Part shown: positions 8,592 through 16,606 of the stretch, in pieces | Layout of the letters: the number at the start of each line of letters is the position of its first letter | Numbering within the stretch: position 1 is the first letter of the stretch | Assembly (NCBI RefSeq): GCF_014648435.1 | Contig: NZ_BMRC01000006.1 | Coordinates: 62,001-126,000, forward strand | DNA from: Nonomuraea spiralis | GTDB taxonomy: Bacteria; Actinomycetota; Actinomycetes; Streptosporangiales; Streptosporangiaceae | Length of the DNA stretch: 64,000 nt | Direction of reading: 5' to 3' | Notes under the pieces: generated by a model | What the model was told of the DNA's origin: nothing | What the model saw: only the letters and a program-made list of their open reading frames with translations | Database searches by the model: none | Program-made: the position numbers and the translations under genes

Positions 8592-8987
8592 TCAGCGCTC
8601 GTCGTGACGACGGCGCCAGCGCTCTTCCATGCGCTCCATGAAGGTGCCCCGGTTGGCGCGCCTGGCCTGCCGGCCCGTGCCACCGGCGCCCGGGGCCGGC
8701 GGGGAGTCGCCGAATCCGTTCATGCGCTTCCAGCTGGACAGACCCCACAGACACGCGGCGAGCATGACCACGAAACCGCCGACGCCGAGCGGGATCTGAC
8801 TCATGACCACGCCGACCATCATGATGACGACGCCCAGGGCAAAGCCGATGGAGGCTTTGATCAGGCGACGCTTGTAATGGCTGCGCGGGTCACTGATCCT
8901 TACGGTGTTGGCCCACTTCGGGTCCTCGGCGTAGAGGGCCTGCTCGATCTGGTCGAGCAAGCGCTGCTCGTGCTCAGAGAGCGGCAC
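8592..8987 (-). CDS. DUF3040 membrane protein
   Basis: 131 residues with the DUF3040 N-terminal signature PLSEHEQRLLDQIEQALYAEDP. Two membrane helices follow at about residues 43-80 (IGFALGVVIMMVGVVMSQ and VGGFVVMLAACLWGLS), then a basic C-terminal tail (RMEERWRRRHDER). GTG 8987 is preferred because GGGAGG lies just upstream and the family usually begins M-P-L-S-E; a TTG start at 8999 would place the SD inside the gene. DUF3040 is an actinobacterial family of unknown function. It converges on the transglutaminase gene. A second, shorter DUF3040 gene lies at 60021. Confidence 0.88.
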   Translation of the reverse strand: MPLSEHEQRLLDQIEQALYAEDPKWANTVRISDPRSHYKRRLIKASIGFALGVVIMMVGVVMSQIPLGVGGFVVMLAACLWGLSSWKRMNGFGDSPPAPGAGGTGRQARRANRGTFMERMEERWRRRHDER

Positions 8988-9227
8988 GGCGCCTCCCAAG
9001 GACAGCCCCAGGACGGGGAAGACGGCAACGGACGACCCGGGGTGTCCGAACCTCGCGGTCGGTTATCCCCAGAATACGAGGCTGTAGACGTAGGCGAAAG
9101 CAAACGTCCAACGCAGACCAAACCGGAGGTGACGTCATGGCTCCATTCTGGACCATCTCGCGCCCCTCTCCCCAAAATCGTGACATCCTTCTCCTACCCG
9201 ACTGACCGATCAAGTAGGACATGGGCG

Positions 9228-10469
9228 TCATGTCTCTATTTCATCAAGCTTGCCACGTACCAGCGACGCTGGGAGCACCGCATCGGGACCAAATCTCCGG
9301 ATCGCCTTGTCCATCGCCTGTTCGGCCTCGCGCCAGCCGGTCTCCCGCTCGCCCAGACTGAGCTGACGGGTGGCCTCGCCTGCCGGGCGGAGATTCTCCA
9401 TCCTGACCCCGACCAGGCGCAGACGTACGCGCTCGAGACCGGCGGCCTCGAATAGCTCGCAGGCGGTGGCGTAGATCACCTGGGCCACGTCGGTCGGCTC
9501 CCGCAGGGTGCGCGACCGGGTGATCGTGGTGAAATCGGCCCGGCGCAGCTTCACACTTACAGTTCTTCCCACGTGACCGCCCTTACGCATCCTGGCCGCC
9601 ACCCGCTCGGCCAGGCGCAGCAGCTCGCGCCGGATCACCTCGGGGTCGTCGATGTCGGCGGCGAAGGTCTCCTCGTTGCCGATGCTCTTGTCGGGCACGT
9701 GCGCGGTCACCGGACGCTCGTCGCGCCCCCAGGCCAGCGCCGCCAGATGGCCGCCGACGGCCTGCCCCAGCTCGCGCTGGAGCGTGTTCAGGGGCACTCT
9801 GGCCAGGTCGCCCACCGTGCGGATGCCGAGCCGTACGAGGGACTGCTCGGTACGCTCCCCCACCCCCCACAACGCCGAGACCGGCAGCGGATGGAGGAAG
9901 TCGACCACCTGCGTCTCGGGCACCACCAGCAGCCCGTCGGGCTTGCACTGCTTGGAGGCCAGCTTTGCCACGAATTTGCTGCTCGCCACCCCCACCGAGC
10001 ACGTGATGCCGTAGCGGTCGAGCACCTGTTCCCTGATCATGGCGGCGATCGCCGCGGGCTGCCCCAGCCGGCGCCGGGCGCCGCCGACGTCGAGGAACGC
10101 CTCGTCGGAGGCGATCGGCTCGACCAGCGGGGTGATCGAATGGAAGATCTCCATGACGCCCCGGGAGACCTCGGAGTACTTGCCGTGGCTGGGCGGGATG
10201 ATCGTCGCCTGCGGGCACAACCGGCGCGCCCTGCTCATCGGCATCGCCGAGTGCACGCCGAGGGCCCTGGCCTCGTAGGTGGCACTGAGCACGACGCCGC
10301 GCCCGGCCGGCGAGCCGACGATCACCGGGCGGCCCCGCAGCTCCGGCCGATCCAGCAGCTCGACGCTGGCGAAGAAGGCGTCCATGTCGACGTGGAGAAT
10401 CGGGCAGCCGCTGTCATCGGCCCCGGTCCGCGGCGCGGGGCCGATGCCTGTGATCTGCTTGCGGGACAC
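9228..10469 (-). CDS. dinB: DNA polymerase IV, Y-family translesion polymerase
   Basis: 413 residues. Catalytic motifs of Y-family polymerases are present: HVDMDAFFASVELLDRPELR (first metal ligand), RGVVLSATYEARALGVHSAM, and the second acidic pair in ASDEAFLDV. A helix-hairpin-helix thumb region (LWGVGERTEQSLVRLGIRT) and the little-finger domain (GRTVSVKLRRADFTTITRSR) follow. It extends past damaged bases with low fidelity. GTG 10469 has no convincing SD. TAGACT lies exactly 7 nt upstream and a LexA-type palindrome sits in the spacer, so the transcript looks leaderless and damage-inducible. Confidence 0.93.
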   Translation of the reverse strand: MSRKQITGIGPAPRTGADDSGCPILHVDMDAFFASVELLDRPELRGRPVIVGSPAGRGVVLSATYEARALGVHSAMPMSRARRLCPQATIIPPSHGKYSEVSRGVMEIFHSITPLVEPIASDEAFLDVGGARRRLGQPAAIAAMIREQVLDRYGITCSVGVASSKFVAKLASKQCKPDGLLVVPETQVVDFLHPLPVSALWGVGERTEQSLVRLGIRTVGDLARVPLNTLQRELGQAVGGHLAALAWGRDERPVTAHVPDKSIGNEETFAADIDDPEVIRRELLRLAERVAARMRKGGHVGRTVSVKLRRADFTTITRSRTLREPTDVAQVIYATACELFEAAGLERVRLRLVGVRMENLRPAGEATRQLSLGERETGWREAEQAMDKAIRRFGPDAVLPASLVRGKLDEIET

Positions 10470-10476
10470 TCTTCCG

Positions 10477-10504
10477 AGTCTATCCGAACAGGCGTTCCAG
10501 TCTA
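10477..10504 (-). promoter_or_regulatory. dinB promoter with LexA/SOS box
   Basis: GAAC-AGGC-GTTC at 10486-10497 is a perfect match to the core actinobacterial and Bacillus-type SOS box (GAAC N4 GTTC), in a CCGAAC...GTTCCA context. On the minus strand it lies between a possible -35 (TAGACT, 10499-10504) and a -10 TAGACT (10477-10482). The -10 ends 7 nt before the GTG start. LexA bound here would cover the promoter spacer. Confidence 0.8.
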
Positions 10505-11257
10505 GGCGCGGTGGCCGAGGACGTGGACCTGGGTGGCGACGTCCCGCAGCACGGGGTGGACGGCGGCGGCCTGCTCCAGCGCCACGAGCGCGTCGGCCGC
10601 GCCCGGCTCGCCGTCGACGAGCCTGCTGGGCACGAGGTCGGCGAAGACGCGTACGCCGTGGACGGCGCCGACGGCGAAGCCCGTGACGGTCAGCAGCTCC
10701 GACAGGGCCTCGGCGGTGAAGCGCCGGGGCGTGGGGTCGCGGTCGCCCCACGTGCCGCCCGGGTCGGCCAGCACGGCCCTGGCCTCGTCGAACTGCCCGG
10801 CCAGCGCCCGGTGGATCGCGCTGGCCACGGGGTTGGCGGCCAGCACGCTGACGGCCCCGCCCGGACGCAACACCCGGGCCACGGCGGTCAGCGCGCCGAT
10901 CGGGTCGTCGACGTACTCGAGGACGCTGTGGCACAGGACCAGGTCGGCGCAGTCGCGGTCGAGCAGGTCGCCGAGGTCGGCGGCGTCGCCCTGCAGGCCG
11001 CGCACTCCGACGCCCTTCTCCTTGGCCCGGCGCTCCAGCGCGGCCAGCGAGTCGGGACTGGGGTCGACGACGGTGACGGTGTGGCCGAGCTCGGCCAGCG
11101 GCACGGCGAACCCGCCGGTGCCCCCGCCGGCGTCGACGATGTCGAGCGCGTCACGGCCGGTGGCCCGCGTCCGCTCGGCCAGGACCGACCGCAACGCGTC
11201 CCAGACGACGGCGGTGCGCACCGCCGGGGTCCTCGTGGTGACGCCTTCTGCTCGCAA
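10502..11257 (-). CDS. Class I SAM-dependent methyltransferase
   Basis: 251 residues. Motif I is LDIVDAGGGTGGFAVPLAEL (about 38-57), motif II VTVVDPSPDSLAALE, an acidic post-II segment LQGDAADL, and motif IV-like DLVLCHSVLEYVDD; VLRPGGAVSVLAANP closes the Methyltransf_11-type core. The C-terminal half (FTAEALSELLTVTGFAV) is the usual substrate-side region. Substrate not recognisable. The start is TTG 11257 behind GAGAGAGG at slightly long spacing. It lies just upstream of dinB in the same direction with its own promoter region. Members of this family sit next to dinB in many actinomycetes. Confidence 0.85.
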   Translation of the reverse strand: MRAEGVTTRTPAVRTAVVWDALRSVLAERTRATGRDALDIVDAGGGTGGFAVPLAELGHTVTVVDPSPDSLAALERRAKEKGVGVRGLQGDAADLGDLLDRDCADLVLCHSVLEYVDDPIGALTAVARVLRPGGAVSVLAANPVASAIHRALAGQFDEARAVLADPGGTWGDRDPTPRRFTAEALSELLTVTGFAVGAVHGVRVFADLVPSRLVDGEPGAADALVALEQAAAVHPVLRDVATQVHVLGHRA

Positions 11258-11351
11258 CGTCGGCTCGCCTCTCTCTCCTCCGCGGGCGGCCCTCGCCCTG
11301 TGCGGACGGGCCCAGCCTACGCGGTACGCGCGCCCGCCCGCAGGCCAGACC

Positions 11352-11690
11352 CTAACCGTCGAACGCCGCCACCACCCTCTTCGGCGCCCGCAGCCGCCAG
11401 GCGTCGGTCAGCAGCTCGGTCAGTTCGTCGGCCTCGACCGCCGCGAGGCGCACCAGGACCACGGCATGGCCGTCGTAGTGGGGCGTGGTGAAGAACGCGC
11501 CGGGGTCGGCGGCGATCAACTCGTGCTTGTGCTCCTCGCCGCCCACCGGCACGACGAGCACGTCGCCCTCTTCGCGCATCCGGGCGAACCATCTGCCTCG
11601 GACGTAGAAGGCGGGCGTGCCGTACATGGGCTTCTCGGCGGTCTCGGGCAGCGCCAGGGCGGTGGCGCGCACCTCGTCTTCCGTCACCAT
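11352..11690 (-). CDS. MmcQ/YjbR family protein (CyaY-like fold)
   Basis: 112 residues matching the YjbR/MmcQ family: an N-terminal LPETAEKPMYGTPAFYVRGR segment, then RWFARMREEGDVLVVPV and a PGAFFTTPHYDGHAVVLVRL motif. It is thought to be a DNA-binding fold by structural similarity, but its role is not established. Starts at ATG 11690; a GTG codon one codon downstream is also possible. No good SD is visible. It lies in its own short unit between nusB and the methyltransferase. Confidence 0.82.
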   Translation of the reverse strand: MVTEDEVRATALALPETAEKPMYGTPAFYVRGRWFARMREEGDVLVVPVGGEEHKHELIAADPGAFFTTPHYDGHAVVLVRLAAVEADELTELLTDAWRLRAPKRVVAAFDG

Positions 11691-11727
11691 GCGTCGATGC
11701 TCACACGGGGACGGGGGTCCGGAAAAG

Positions 11728-11807
11728 GGCGCGTCGCGGCTGGTGACGCGCCGCTTCCCCGGACTGGCCGGTGGCCCCGCGGCCGGGGCCTCGCCTCTCG
11801 CGAGGCG
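11728..11807. terminator. Hairpin cluster downstream of nusB
   Basis: Three stem-loops lie in the gap between nusB and the YjbR gene: GGCGCGTC/GACGCGCC (11728-11735 with 11745-11752), GGCCCC/GGGGCC (11773-11778 with 11785-11790), and CGCCTC/GAGGCG (11792-11797 with 11802-11807). They probably end the pepQ-efp-nusB transcript. None has a clear T tract. Confidence 0.5.
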
Positions 11808-11858
11808 TACGGGCCGTATGACTGGAACGTACCCCGAAACGGCCTTCGCGACCTTTGT

Positions 11859-12269
11859 CTAAAGGGTGAGGCTTGGCTTGAGTTGCTTGAACCGGGCCAG
11901 CAGGCCGTTGATGAACTGCGGCGACTCGTCGGTGGACAGCTCGCCCGCCAGGTGCACCCACTCGCTGATGACCACGCCCTCGGGCACGTCGGGCATCCAC
12001 AGCAGCTCGTACGTGCCGCCGCGCAGCAGGTTGCGGTCGACGGCGGGCATGCGGTCGAGCGTCCAGCCCTCGGAGTAGGTGGTGATCAGCTCGTCGATGC
12101 GGGCGTGGTGGCGGGCCACGCCCTCGACGATGGCCGAGGTGTACTCGTTGACCGGCGGCTCCTGCCGCTCGACGCGCTCGGCGAGGATCCTCAGCGGGTC
12201 CTCCGAGCGCAGCTCCGCCTCGAAGAGGATGTCAAGGGCGCGTCTGCGTGCTTTGCCGCGTGCAGACAC
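11859..12269 (-). CDS. nusB: Transcription antitermination factor NusB
   Basis: 136 residues, all-helical NusB family. The N-terminus SARGKARRRALDILFEAELR is the classic RNA-binding arginine-rich start. The C-terminal 'PEGVVISEWVHLAGELS' and FINGLLARFKQ segments match the conserved 'NEaVelak.f.....fvNGvL' end of the family. With NusE it forms the boxA-binding complex needed for rRNA antitermination. GTG 12269 begins one base after the efp stop, so it is co-transcribed and probably coupled. Longer in-frame starts inside efp are unlikely. Confidence 0.93.
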   Translation of the reverse strand: MSARGKARRRALDILFEAELRSEDPLRILAERVERQEPPVNEYTSAIVEGVARHHARIDELITTYSEGWTLDRMPAVDRNLLRGGTYELLWMPDVPEGVVISEWVHLAGELSTDESPQFINGLLARFKQLKPSLTL

Positions 12270-12270
12270 C

Positions 12271-12831
12271 TCAGGCCCGGCCGAGGTATTCGCCGCTGCG
12301 GGTGTCGACCTTGACCCTCTCACCGGTGGTGATGAACAGCGGCACCTTGATCTCGGCGCCGGTCTCCAGCGTGGCCGGCTTGGTGCCGCCGGTGGAGCGG
12401 TCGCCCTGAAGGCCGGGCTCGGTGTTGGAGATGGTCAGCTCGACGGCCGCGGGCAGGTCGACGTAGAGCGCGGAGCCCTCGTTGAAGGCGATCGTGGCGA
12501 GGGTGTTCTCCAGCATGTAGTTGGCGGCGGTGCCGACGGTCCGGGAGGGCACGTTGACCATGTCGTAGGTCTCGGTGTCCATGAAGACGAAGTCGTCGCC
12601 GTCCTTGTAGGAGTACTGCATCTCGCGCTTGTCGACGTTGGCCACGTCGACCTTCACGCCGGCGTTGAAGGTCTTGTCGACGACCTTGCCGGAGAGGACG
12701 TTCTTGAGCTTGGTGCGCACGAACGCGCCGCCCTTGCCCGGCTTGACGTGCTGGAACTCGACAACGCTCCAGAGCTCACCGCCCTCGAGCTTCAGCACCA
12801 TGCCGTTCTTGAGGTCGTTGGTCGTCGCCAC
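12271..12831 (-). CDS. efp: Translation elongation factor P
   Basis: 186 residues, the standard length. It has an N-terminal KOW-like domain with the tip loop [16 protein letters not shown], including a lysine (about K33) at the position modified in other EF-P proteins, and two OB domains ([15 protein letters not shown] and [17 protein letters not shown] at the end). EF-P relieves ribosome stalling at polyproline stretches. GTG 12831 follows GGGAGAG at about 8 nt. Operon order pepQ-efp-nusB is the common actinobacterial one. I see no epmA or ymfI-type modification gene in the window. Confidence 0.96.
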   Translation of the reverse strand: MATTNDLKNGMVLKLEGGELWSVVEFQHVKPGKGGAFVRTKLKNVLSGKVVDKTFNAGVKVDVANVDKREMQYSYKDGDDFVFMDTETYDMVNVPSRTVGTAANYMLENTLATIAFNEGSALYVDLPAAVELTISNTEPGLQGDRSTGGTKPATLETGAEIKVPLFITTGERVKVDTRSGEYLGRA

Positions 12832-12856
12832 TCGTTCTCTCCCGCGTGTGGCCGCT

Positions 12857-13894
12857 CTAAAGGACGAGCAGCTCCTTGGTGGTCTTGGTGAAAAGTTCCG
12901 GGCCGCCCTCACGGGTCACGAGAGTGTCCTCGATGCGAACCCCGCCCCGCTCCGGGAGGTAGATCCCGGGCTCGACAGTGATCGGAACTCGATCCTCTAG
13001 TCTAGCGGTCCTGGAGGGGCCCAGGAACGGGTCCTCGTGGATCTCCAGGCCGACGCCGTGTCCCAGGCCGTGCCTGAAGTGGCCGCCGTGGCCCGCGGCC
13101 TCGATCAGCCCGCGCGCGGCGGCGTCGACCTCCTTGGCCTCGGCCCCCGGGGCCAGGGCGTGCCGGCCGGCCCGCTGGGCTCGGGCCACCAGGTCGTAGA
13201 GGTCGCGCTGCCAGGCGGCGGGCGCGCCGAGGCAGACCGTCCTGGTCATGTCGGCGTGGTAGCCGTGGTAGCGGGCGCCGAAGTCCATCGTGACCAGGTC
13301 GCCGGCGCGCAGCTCGCGGTCGGTGGGGGCGTGGTGCGGGATCGCGCCGTTCTCGCCGGCGGCGACGATCGTGTCGAACGCCGGCTTGTCGGCCCCCAGC
13401 TCGGTCATCCGGTTGTCGAGGAGCCGGGCCACGGCCCGCTCGGTGAGGCCGGGCGCGATCCTCGGCAGCACGTCGGCGAAGGCCTGGTCGGTGATGGCGC
13501 AGGCGGTGCGGATGAGGTCGAGCTCCCCCTCGTCCTTGACCGCGCGCAGCTCCTCGACCACCGGGCCCAGCGGCACCAGGCCCTCGCCCAGGCGGCGGAA
13601 GGTGGCCACGCTCATGGAGGCGGCCTCGATGCCCACGCTCGGCGCGGCCAGCCGGCCGACCACGTCGGGGGCCTCGACCGCGGGCAGACCGAGGGCGCGG
13701 GTCTTGTCGATGTAGCGGTTGTCGGTGGCCAGCAGGGCCGTGCCGTCGGCCCCGACCAGGACGGCGGCGTTCGAGCTGACCAGCCCGGTGAGGTAGCGGA
13801 CGTTGACCGGGTTGGTGACGAGGAGCGCGGGCACCTGGTACGCCGGGAGCGCCGCGGCCAGCCGCGCCCGGCGCGCCGGGTAGTCGATGGTCAT
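12857..13894 (-). CDS. pepQ: M24B Xaa-Pro aminopeptidase/dipeptidase
   Basis: 345 residues. Creatinase-like N-domain ([20 protein letters not shown]) and pita-bread catalytic domain. All five metal ligands are visible: two Asp in [20 protein letters not shown], His in [13 protein letters not shown], Glu in [10 protein letters not shown] and Glu in GVRIEDTLV. It releases residues next to proline from peptides. ATG 13894 is preferred ([12 protein letters not shown]); TACATT lies 6 nt upstream and there is no SD, so it may be leaderless. A GTG at 13930 is possible. First gene of pepQ-efp-nusB. Confidence 0.92.
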   Translation of the reverse strand: MTIDYPARRARLAAALPAYQVPALLVTNPVNVRYLTGLVSSNAAVLVGADGTALLATDNRYIDKTRALGLPAVEAPDVVGRLAAPSVGIEAASMSVATFRRLGEGLVPLGPVVEELRAVKDEGELDLIRTACAITDQAFADVLPRIAPGLTERAVARLLDNRMTELGADKPAFDTIVAAGENGAIPHHAPTDRELRAGDLVTMDFGARYHGYHADMTRTVCLGAPAAWQRDLYDLVARAQRAGRHALAPGAEAKEVDAAARGLIEAAGHGGHFRHGLGHGVGLEIHEDPFLGPSRTARLEDRVPITVEPGIYLPERGGVRIEDTLVTREGGPELFTKTTKELLVL

Positions 13895-13936
13895 CCCGCC
13901 AATGTACGCGCGCCCGCGCCCCTCACCCACCCCCGA

Positions 13937-15571
13937 TCAGCCGAGCATGAAGTCGTCCAGGAACGAGGCGAGCGGGCCGGAGAGCGGGGCCTCGCCCTTC
14001 TGCTGGGCGTGGCGCAGGTCCTTGTAGACGCCGGCGATCTGGCCGCGGGCGGGCCCCAGACCGCCCTCCTGGAGCTTGCGGGCGGCCTTCCTGAGCTTGT
14101 CGTGGGCCTTCTCGGCCACTTTGGGGTGGATGTCGCCGATCTGCTCCTGGGCCGTCAGCGTCTTGTCGAACTCCACCAGCCAGTGGTCCCAGCCGCCGGG
14201 CGGGGCCTGCCCGGCGTCCAGGGTCGCCTTGGGAGCGACGGTGGCGACCAGGCTGGTGGAGGTGTCGCCCGGGGTGAGGTCGGTGGGGGTGGGGTCGGGC
14301 TGCTCGGGGGCCGGGCCGGCGGTGAAGGTGATGGCCGGGGACAGGACGGGGCTGGGGCTCGCGCTCGGGGACTGAGCGGCTTCCGGGGTCTCCTCGCGGG
14401 AGCCCGCCCACAACACCATGGCGACCGTCACGGCGGCGATGGCGGCCACGGCGACGCCCATCTGGAGGAGCAGCTTGTTGCGCGCGGGGGCGGGGGCGGG
14501 GGCCAGGTCGGCGGCCTCATAAAGGGCCGTGTCGCCGGCGCGGGGGGCGTTGGCGAAGGCGTACACCTCGGTGTCGCCGGGGCGGCCGCCGGGCGTCGCG
14601 GCGGGGTGGCCGCCCGTCGGGGGCGCGCCCGGGGCCGCGCCGGGCCGGGCGATGGCCGCCAGGGCGCGGCGGATCGTCTCGCCGCTGGTGGGACGCCTGG
14701 CGGGGTCGGGCGCGAGCATGGCGAGGACGAGCCGGTCCAGCTCGGCGGGCACCTCGGGGCGCAACGCGCTGGGCGGGACGATCCCCTGCGCGCCGCCGCC
14801 GGGCCCCTGCGCGGCACCGGAAGGCCCCTGCGCACTGCCGCCGGGCCCCTGTGCGCCGCCCGCGGGCCCCGGCTCGGCGGCCCCGGGCGCTTCCGCGGGG
14901 GCGGGGGCGGGAGCGGGGGCGGCGGGGGTGGCTCGCATGCCGGTCACCGGCAGGTCCGGGGTGGCGCCGGGCGGGCGGCCGGTGAGGAGTTCGTAGCAGA
15001 CGGCGCCGAGGGCGTACAGGTCGGCGGCGGCGGAGGCGGGGCGGCCGGCGGACCGTTCGGGGGCGAGGTAGCGGCGTTCGGCCTGGGACGGCTCCTCGTC
15101 CGGGAGCCCGAACCCGACCACCTTCAGCACGCCGCTGGCCGCCCGGCGGAAGCTGCCGGAGTCGATCTGCCCGTGGAAGACCCCGGCGCGGTGCGCGGCC
15201 TCCAGCCCCGCCGCCGCCTGGCCCACCAGGTCGCACACCTCGACGATCTTCAAGGGCCCCTCGGCCGCCAGGTCCTCGCCCACGCTGGTCCCGGTGAGGA
15301 ACTCGGTCACGAGGAAGGGCGTGCCGTCCTGGTCGCCCACGTCGAGGACCATGGCCACGTTGGGGTGGATCACCCTGGCCACCGTCTGGGCGTGCTGCTT
15401 GAGCGCCTCCCTGGCGGCCTCGCCGGCCGCCCCCGCGCCCAGGACCTTCACGGCCACGACCCAGTCGGCGCGCGTGTCGTAGGCCCGCCACACCTCACCC
15501 ATCGGACCGCTGCCGATGAGCTCGTCAAGCCGGTACCGGTCGGCGACCATCGAAGGCGTAGCGTCGGACAT
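13937..15571 (-). CDS. Membrane-anchored Ser/Thr kinase-like protein, predicted pseudokinase
   Basis: 544 residues. The kinase fold is clear: a glycine loop GSGPMGEVWRA (20-30), Lys42 in VAVKVLG, APE-like YLAPERS and the DLYALGAVCYELLTGRPP helix F. The catalytic loop, however, is HGQIDSGSF (133-141) instead of HRDxKPxN, and DFG is GFG (153-155). The catalytic Asp, the Asn and the metal-binding Asp are therefore all missing. A Pro/Ala/Gly-rich linker with xAQGPxG repeats leads to one membrane helix (about 366-388, MGVAVAAIAAVTVAMVLW) and an extracellular Ser/Pro/Thr-rich plus helical domain. Likely a scaffold or sensor rather than an enzyme. ATG 15571 gives the canonical start behind GGCGGGG. 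Confidence 0.85.
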   Translation of the reverse strand: MSDATPSMVADRYRLDELIGSGPMGEVWRAYDTRADWVVAVKVLGAGAAGEAAREALKQHAQTVARVIHPNVAMVLDVGDQDGTPFLVTEFLTGTSVGEDLAAEGPLKIVEVCDLVGQAAAGLEAAHRAGVFHGQIDSGSFRRAASGVLKVVGFGLPDEEPSQAERRYLAPERSAGRPASAAADLYALGAVCYELLTGRPPGATPDLPVTGMRATPAAPAPAPAPAEAPGAAEPGPAGGAQGPGGSAQGPSGAAQGPGGGAQGIVPPSALRPEVPAELDRLVLAMLAPDPARRPTSGETIRRALAAIARPGAAPGAPPTGGHPAATPGGRPGDTEVYAFANAPRAGDTALYEAADLAPAPAPARNKLLLQMGVAVAAIAAVTVAMVLWAGSREETPEAAQSPSASPSPVLSPAITFTAGPAPEQPDPTPTDLTPGDTSTSLVATVAPKATLDAGQAPPGGWDHWLVEFDKTLTAQEQIGDIHPKVAEKAHDKLRKAARKLQEGGLGPARGQIAGVYKDLRHAQQKGEAPLSGPLASFLDDFMLG

Positions 15572-15686
15572 ATCCCCGCCAAAACTCGAATATTGGGCTA
15601 TTTCCGACCCACCATAGGCCCCCCTGACCCCTCGCCGCCCCATGATCCACACTTCGCGCGCCGCGCCACGCGTCGCCGCTCACCCC

Positions 15687-15722
15687 TCGACATAACGACT
15701 ATCGTTATTTACGATTATCGTT
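15687..15722 (+). promoter_or_regulatory. Leaderless promoter with two palindromic operators for the DUF2975-XRE pair
   Basis: -35 TCGACA (15687-15692), 17-bp spacer, -10 TACGAT (15710-15715), then 7 nt to the ATG at 15723, which would be the first transcribed base. Over the spacer lies a perfect 7-3-7 palindrome ATAACGA-CTA-TCGTTAT (15692-15708). A second, slightly imperfect copy ACGA-TTA-TCGT (15711-15721) is centred 16 bp further on. The block is strikingly AT-rich for this genome. Autoregulation by the co-transcribed XRE protein is inferred. Confidence 0.7.
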
Positions 15723-16328
15723 ATGGCAACGAAGTGGATCAACCGGCTCGAGATCGTGTTGAGCCTCGGCCTCGTACTCGGCTGTCTGGGCGCGCTCGCC
15801 GCCCTGGGCGCCACCGTCATGATCGCCTTCTTCGGCACGGCCACCGGGATCGGCGTCCCGCTGCACGTCCACGACGTGCCGGTGCCCGTGCTCCCGGTGC
15901 CGGGCGCGGAGATCGTCAGCGCCGCGGCGGAGGTGACCGTACGTCCCGTGGGGGCCTCGCCCGCGGCGGCGCTGTTCTACCTCCTGCAATGGGCGCCGCC
16001 CACGGCGACCGGGCTGCTCGCGCTGTTCACCGTGGTCCGCGCGCTGCGCAGGGCACGCTCGGGCGACCGGGCGCTGTTCTCCGCGACGACGGCCGGGCAC
16101 CTGCGGCGGCTGGGCTGGATCCTGATCGCCGGTTCGCTCGTGTCGGCGGTGTCCGGCACGGTGGCGCAGGCGATACTCTCCGGCATGCTGCTGATGACCG
16201 GTCAGATGTTCGACCCGCCGCCGGGCGGGACGCTCGTGGCCCTCGTGGCGGGGCTGTGCGCGCTCGGGGTCTCGGAGATCGTCCGCCGGGGCGTGGTCCT
16301 GCTCGACGAGGTCGAGGCCACGATCTGA
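15723..16328 (+). CDS. DUF2975 four-helix membrane protein
   Basis: 201 residues with four membrane segments: about 12-38 (LSLGLVLGCLGALAALGATV), 82-105 (AALFYLLQWAPPTATGLLAL), 130-160 (LGWILIAGSLVSAVSGTVAQ) and 171-190 (LVALVAGLCALGVSEIV). This layout and the partner gene fit the DUF2975 family, which is routinely encoded with a small YozG-like XRE repressor. Function unknown. ATG 15723 has no SD; a promoter -10 ends 7 nt before it. The stop overlaps the next start by one base (TGATG). Confidence 0.85.
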   Translation: MATKWINRLEIVLSLGLVLGCLGALAALGATVMIAFFGTATGIGVPLHVHDVPVPVLPVPGAEIVSAAAEVTVRPVGASPAAALFYLLQWAPPTATGLLALFTVVRALRRARSGDRALFSATTAGHLRRLGWILIAGSLVSAVSGTVAQAILSGMLLMTGQMFDPPPGGTLVALVAGLCALGVSEIVRRGVVLLDEVEATI

Positions 16329-16537
16329 TGCCCGGACGCACCATCCGGGTACGCCTGGACGAACTGCTCGCCCAGCGCGGCATGACGCTCACCGAGCTGT
16401 CGCAGAAGGTCGAGATCACCGTCGTGAACCTGTCGATACTCAAGAACGGCCACGCCAAGGCCATCCGCTTCTCCACGCTGACGCGCCTGTGCGAGGCGCT
16501 CGGCTGCCAGCCGGGTGACCTGCTGACCTACGACTGA
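16328..16537 (+). CDS. Small XRE/YozG-like helix-turn-helix regulator
   Basis: 69 residues, a single Cro/C1-type HTH: IRVRLDELLAQRGMTLTELS, then the recognition helix region VNLSILKNGHAKAIRFSTL, ending in LCEALGCQPGDLLTYD. This is the YozG-like type that pairs with DUF2975 proteins. It overlaps the upstream stop by one base and so is co-translated. Likely target: the paired palindromes at 15692-15721. The 34-bp palindrome just after its stop ends the transcript. Confidence 0.9.
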   Translation: MPGRTIRVRLDELLAQRGMTLTELSQKVEITVVNLSILKNGHAKAIRFSTLTRLCEALGCQPGDLLTYD

Positions 16538-16568
16538 GGGCGGGTGGCCGTACGGCCACCCGCCCTCA
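16535..16568. terminator. Perfect 34-bp palindromic bidirectional terminator
   Basis: TGAGGGCGGGTGGCCGT (16535-16551) is followed directly by its exact reverse complement (16552-16568), without a single mismatch, and the arm begins with the stop codon of the XRE gene. The convergent symporter gene ends at 16607. No T tract follows, but stem length and position between convergent genes make it a transcription end on both strands. Confidence 0.8.
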
Positions 16569-16606
16569 GCGGAAAAACATAGCGGAAAACACAGCGGAGA
16601 ACTCGC

